In this document: positions 62,701 to 64,000 of the stretch, one piece after another | Numbering within the stretch: position 1 is the first letter of the stretch | Layout of the letters: each line of letters opens with the position of its first letter | NCBI GenBank assembly: GCA_037893225.1 | Contig: JAZGUH010000022.1 | Location: forward strand, 2,728,001-2,792,000 | Source of the DNA: Hippasteria phrygiana | Lineage: Eukaryota > Echinodermata > Asteroidea > Valvatida > Goniasteridae | Direction of reading: 5' to 3' | Length of the DNA stretch: 64,000 nt | The notes under the pieces: generated by a model | What the model was told of the DNA's origin: nothing | Database searches by the model: none | What the model saw: only the letters and a program-made list of their open reading frames with translations | Made by a program: the position numbers and the translations under genes

Positions 62701-64000
62701 GAGCATTTCCTCTGAGATCGAGACTGAAGATAAGAATGACAATGTAACTGGATCAAAGAGCAAAGGGTCAAAAGTCATCTTAGCCAAACCCGGCAGCGTC
62801 AAAAGAACCCACAGTGATGATTCATGTGATGGCGTTTTCCAAACTCAAAATCCTGAGTATAAGATCCCGCAAGTTGGAGGAGCCAATTCCGTGTACTCGC
62901 CGAAGAAGACAATGAGAAGCGAGTTCGTGACAACAGATGAATCACGCTTCGAAAAACAACCTCTTCTTCAGCAAAATCCTTCTTGTATTCCACCAGTCAA
63001 ACACAGACCTCTAAAGACACTTGGAGTAAGAAAATCTCCCAGTGTGGAGAGTTTACGGAGACGGTCCAAGAAACGAGAATCGTTTCTGTGGACAAAGCCG
63101 GTAAACAACTCGAGCTTCATTCGGTCAAAGTTCTTGACAAGGCCACATAAAAAGGAAACTGACATGGAATCCGGGCAAAAAGACTTGGAAAACACGAGAA
63201 TTGGAAACCTGGTCCGGTCGAAACCTCTCTACATGCGGGCAACATCAGAGCGCGCGTTGGACCCCAGTGCCATCAAGCTGAGGTTGGAGTCATCCACGGC
63301 CAGAAAATGGCGCCAAACAGGGGACAGATCACCACTCGGCGAAGTCACAAATATCAGTCAGCCTCAGGCGTCAATGTGCTTGCGGATGGAGATTGTTCAG
63401 CGACCGGTTACAAGAAGTGAGACGCATCCACTAGGGAAAGGCACCGTGACACCGAAACAGTCAAGAGATCCTCAGCAGTTCCCAGTGAGGTTGCCAGCAG
63501 GAAAGATAAGACCAACACCTCAGCGGACTAAATCAACTTACTCCAGTTACGGCAGTAGTCGGCGGAGAGGCTCCCTTCGACGGAGGTCGATAGAGGTAAA
63601 GATGAACTCCCCGCGCCCTGTAAACCTCACCGTCAGAGAAGAAAACATCGACAATCTTTTCCGCAACAGTAAGGAAACACATCAAGTGTCGCACCCGGAA
63701 ATAAACCGAGTAGAACTGAATAAATTCACAGGTTGCGAGGACAGTGCAAACCAAAAGATAGGATACATCACTGCATCTCCTGTCGTCTTGTTCAACTCTA
63801 ACCATGGTGGTGAAAATGAAAGGACGATGACATCAAACCAGCTTTTAGAAAATGGTGCTTATAATTTTGTCCAGGGCACAGAGCCGAAGCGTCGGGAAAA
63901 TGGGGTTGAAAATCCGTTTGAGGTGGACAACGATTCAGGACGGGAGATTGATCGTGGCGAGCTTGGGAATTGGGCAATTCCAGAAGCCAAAAGTTGCCCA
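59761..64000 (+). CDS. Unrecognised protein, 5' part, runs off the window
   Basis: Three exons are proposed: 59761-59818 (MSFLCPNMGLLKLRRFTKT, donor GTAAGT), 61799-62035 and 62343 to the window edge. Phases agree at both joins. The third exon is open for 552 codons, which chance would not allow. The second exon alone could start at ATG 61753 in the same frame, as an alternative first exon. The product is polar, rich in Ser, Arg, Lys and Thr, and probably mostly disordered. It has an acidic part (VEIEEDDTQND), an LPNWVRRRRCLPTLNEVDFD block, and several basic Ser/Arg clusters (KSPSVESLRRRSKKRESF, SSRRRGSLRRRS) resembling basophilic-kinase sites. No catalytic domain or membrane segment is seen in the part present. 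It could be a scaffold, cytoskeletal or signalling-regulator protein; I do not recognise the family. Confidence 0.72.
60423..60786. mobile_element. MITE of the 55209 family, third copy
   Basis: GGGAAAGATTTTACTTTAAT, CACCAAAATCGGTAAGG at the left and GGTTATTTTCCAAGATTTTG, CTTGACCGATTTTTGTG at the right. The last 20 bp are lost. It has GAAATTTTCTGTTTTCTGTG at the place where 53684-55190 carries the Mutator-like insertion. In intron 1 of the 59761 gene. Confidence 0.82.
61330..61700 (+). mobile_element. Three successive tRNA-SINE copies, decayed
   Basis: 61330-61460 is heavily mutated (GACCGCCAACATTGGGC ... GTTCAAATCCC). 61510-61626 is well preserved (TAGCTCAGTTGGTAAAGC, GGTTCGAATCC, CACTTTGAAA). 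61645-61700 keeps only the B-box half (GGAGGTCGCAGGTTTAAGTC). All have the same orientation, in intron 1 of the 59761 gene. Confidence 0.78.

Overview
This is eukaryotic genomic DNA from a repeat-dense animal genome. Genes are split by GT-AG introns of 0.1 to 8 kb. Three genes are recognisable orthologues of conserved animal proteins: DAP, CWC25 and a GRASP55/65 Golgi protein. There is one GRASP-type gene here with features of both vertebrate paralogues. Together with the dense small DNA transposons and frequent short motifs such as TAGGCCTA, this suggests a marine invertebrate, probably a deuterostome such as an echinoderm. The taxon is an inference; no sequence search was run.

Layout. 1-4500: repeats only (16-bp minisatellites, foldback elements, nested MITEs). 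4525-9659 (+): exons for an Ulp1-like cysteine protease domain, followed by exons for two C2H2 zinc fingers and a FAR1/WRKY-GCM1-like domain. They form one gene or two adjacent ones, and look derived from a Mutator-like transposon. 15614-22897 (-): DAP, three coding exons, 105 residues. 24858-35320 (+): CWC25, nine coding exons, 590 residues, with introns full of MITEs, SINEs and a LINE fragment. 39690-40624 (+): a weak two-exon candidate gene. 42192-57524 (-): GORASP, eight coding exons, 375 residues. 59761-64000 (+): the 5' part of an unrecognised gene whose third exon is open for 552 codons to the window edge.

The rest is mobile-element DNA, and several insertions can be read precisely because an unoccupied copy of the target lies elsewhere in the window. 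Four kinds dominate: TTAA-flanked elements with CCC termini (piggyBac-like); elements with 8-bp target duplications (hAT-like); tRNA-derived SINEs, three times in inverted pairs; and a 587-bp foldback element with a 9-bp target duplication (Mutator-like). No complete transposase was seen, so mobilising enzymes would have to be encoded elsewhere.

The host genes serve unrelated cell functions: DAP in autophagy and ribosome dormancy, CWC25 in the first step of splicing, GORASP in Golgi stacking and secretion. Nothing suggests an operon-like arrangement. The only arrangement of note is that GORASP and the unrecognised gene are head to head, 2.2 kb apart. All exon limits were derived by hand from splice signals, reading-phase agreement and similarity to remembered family members.
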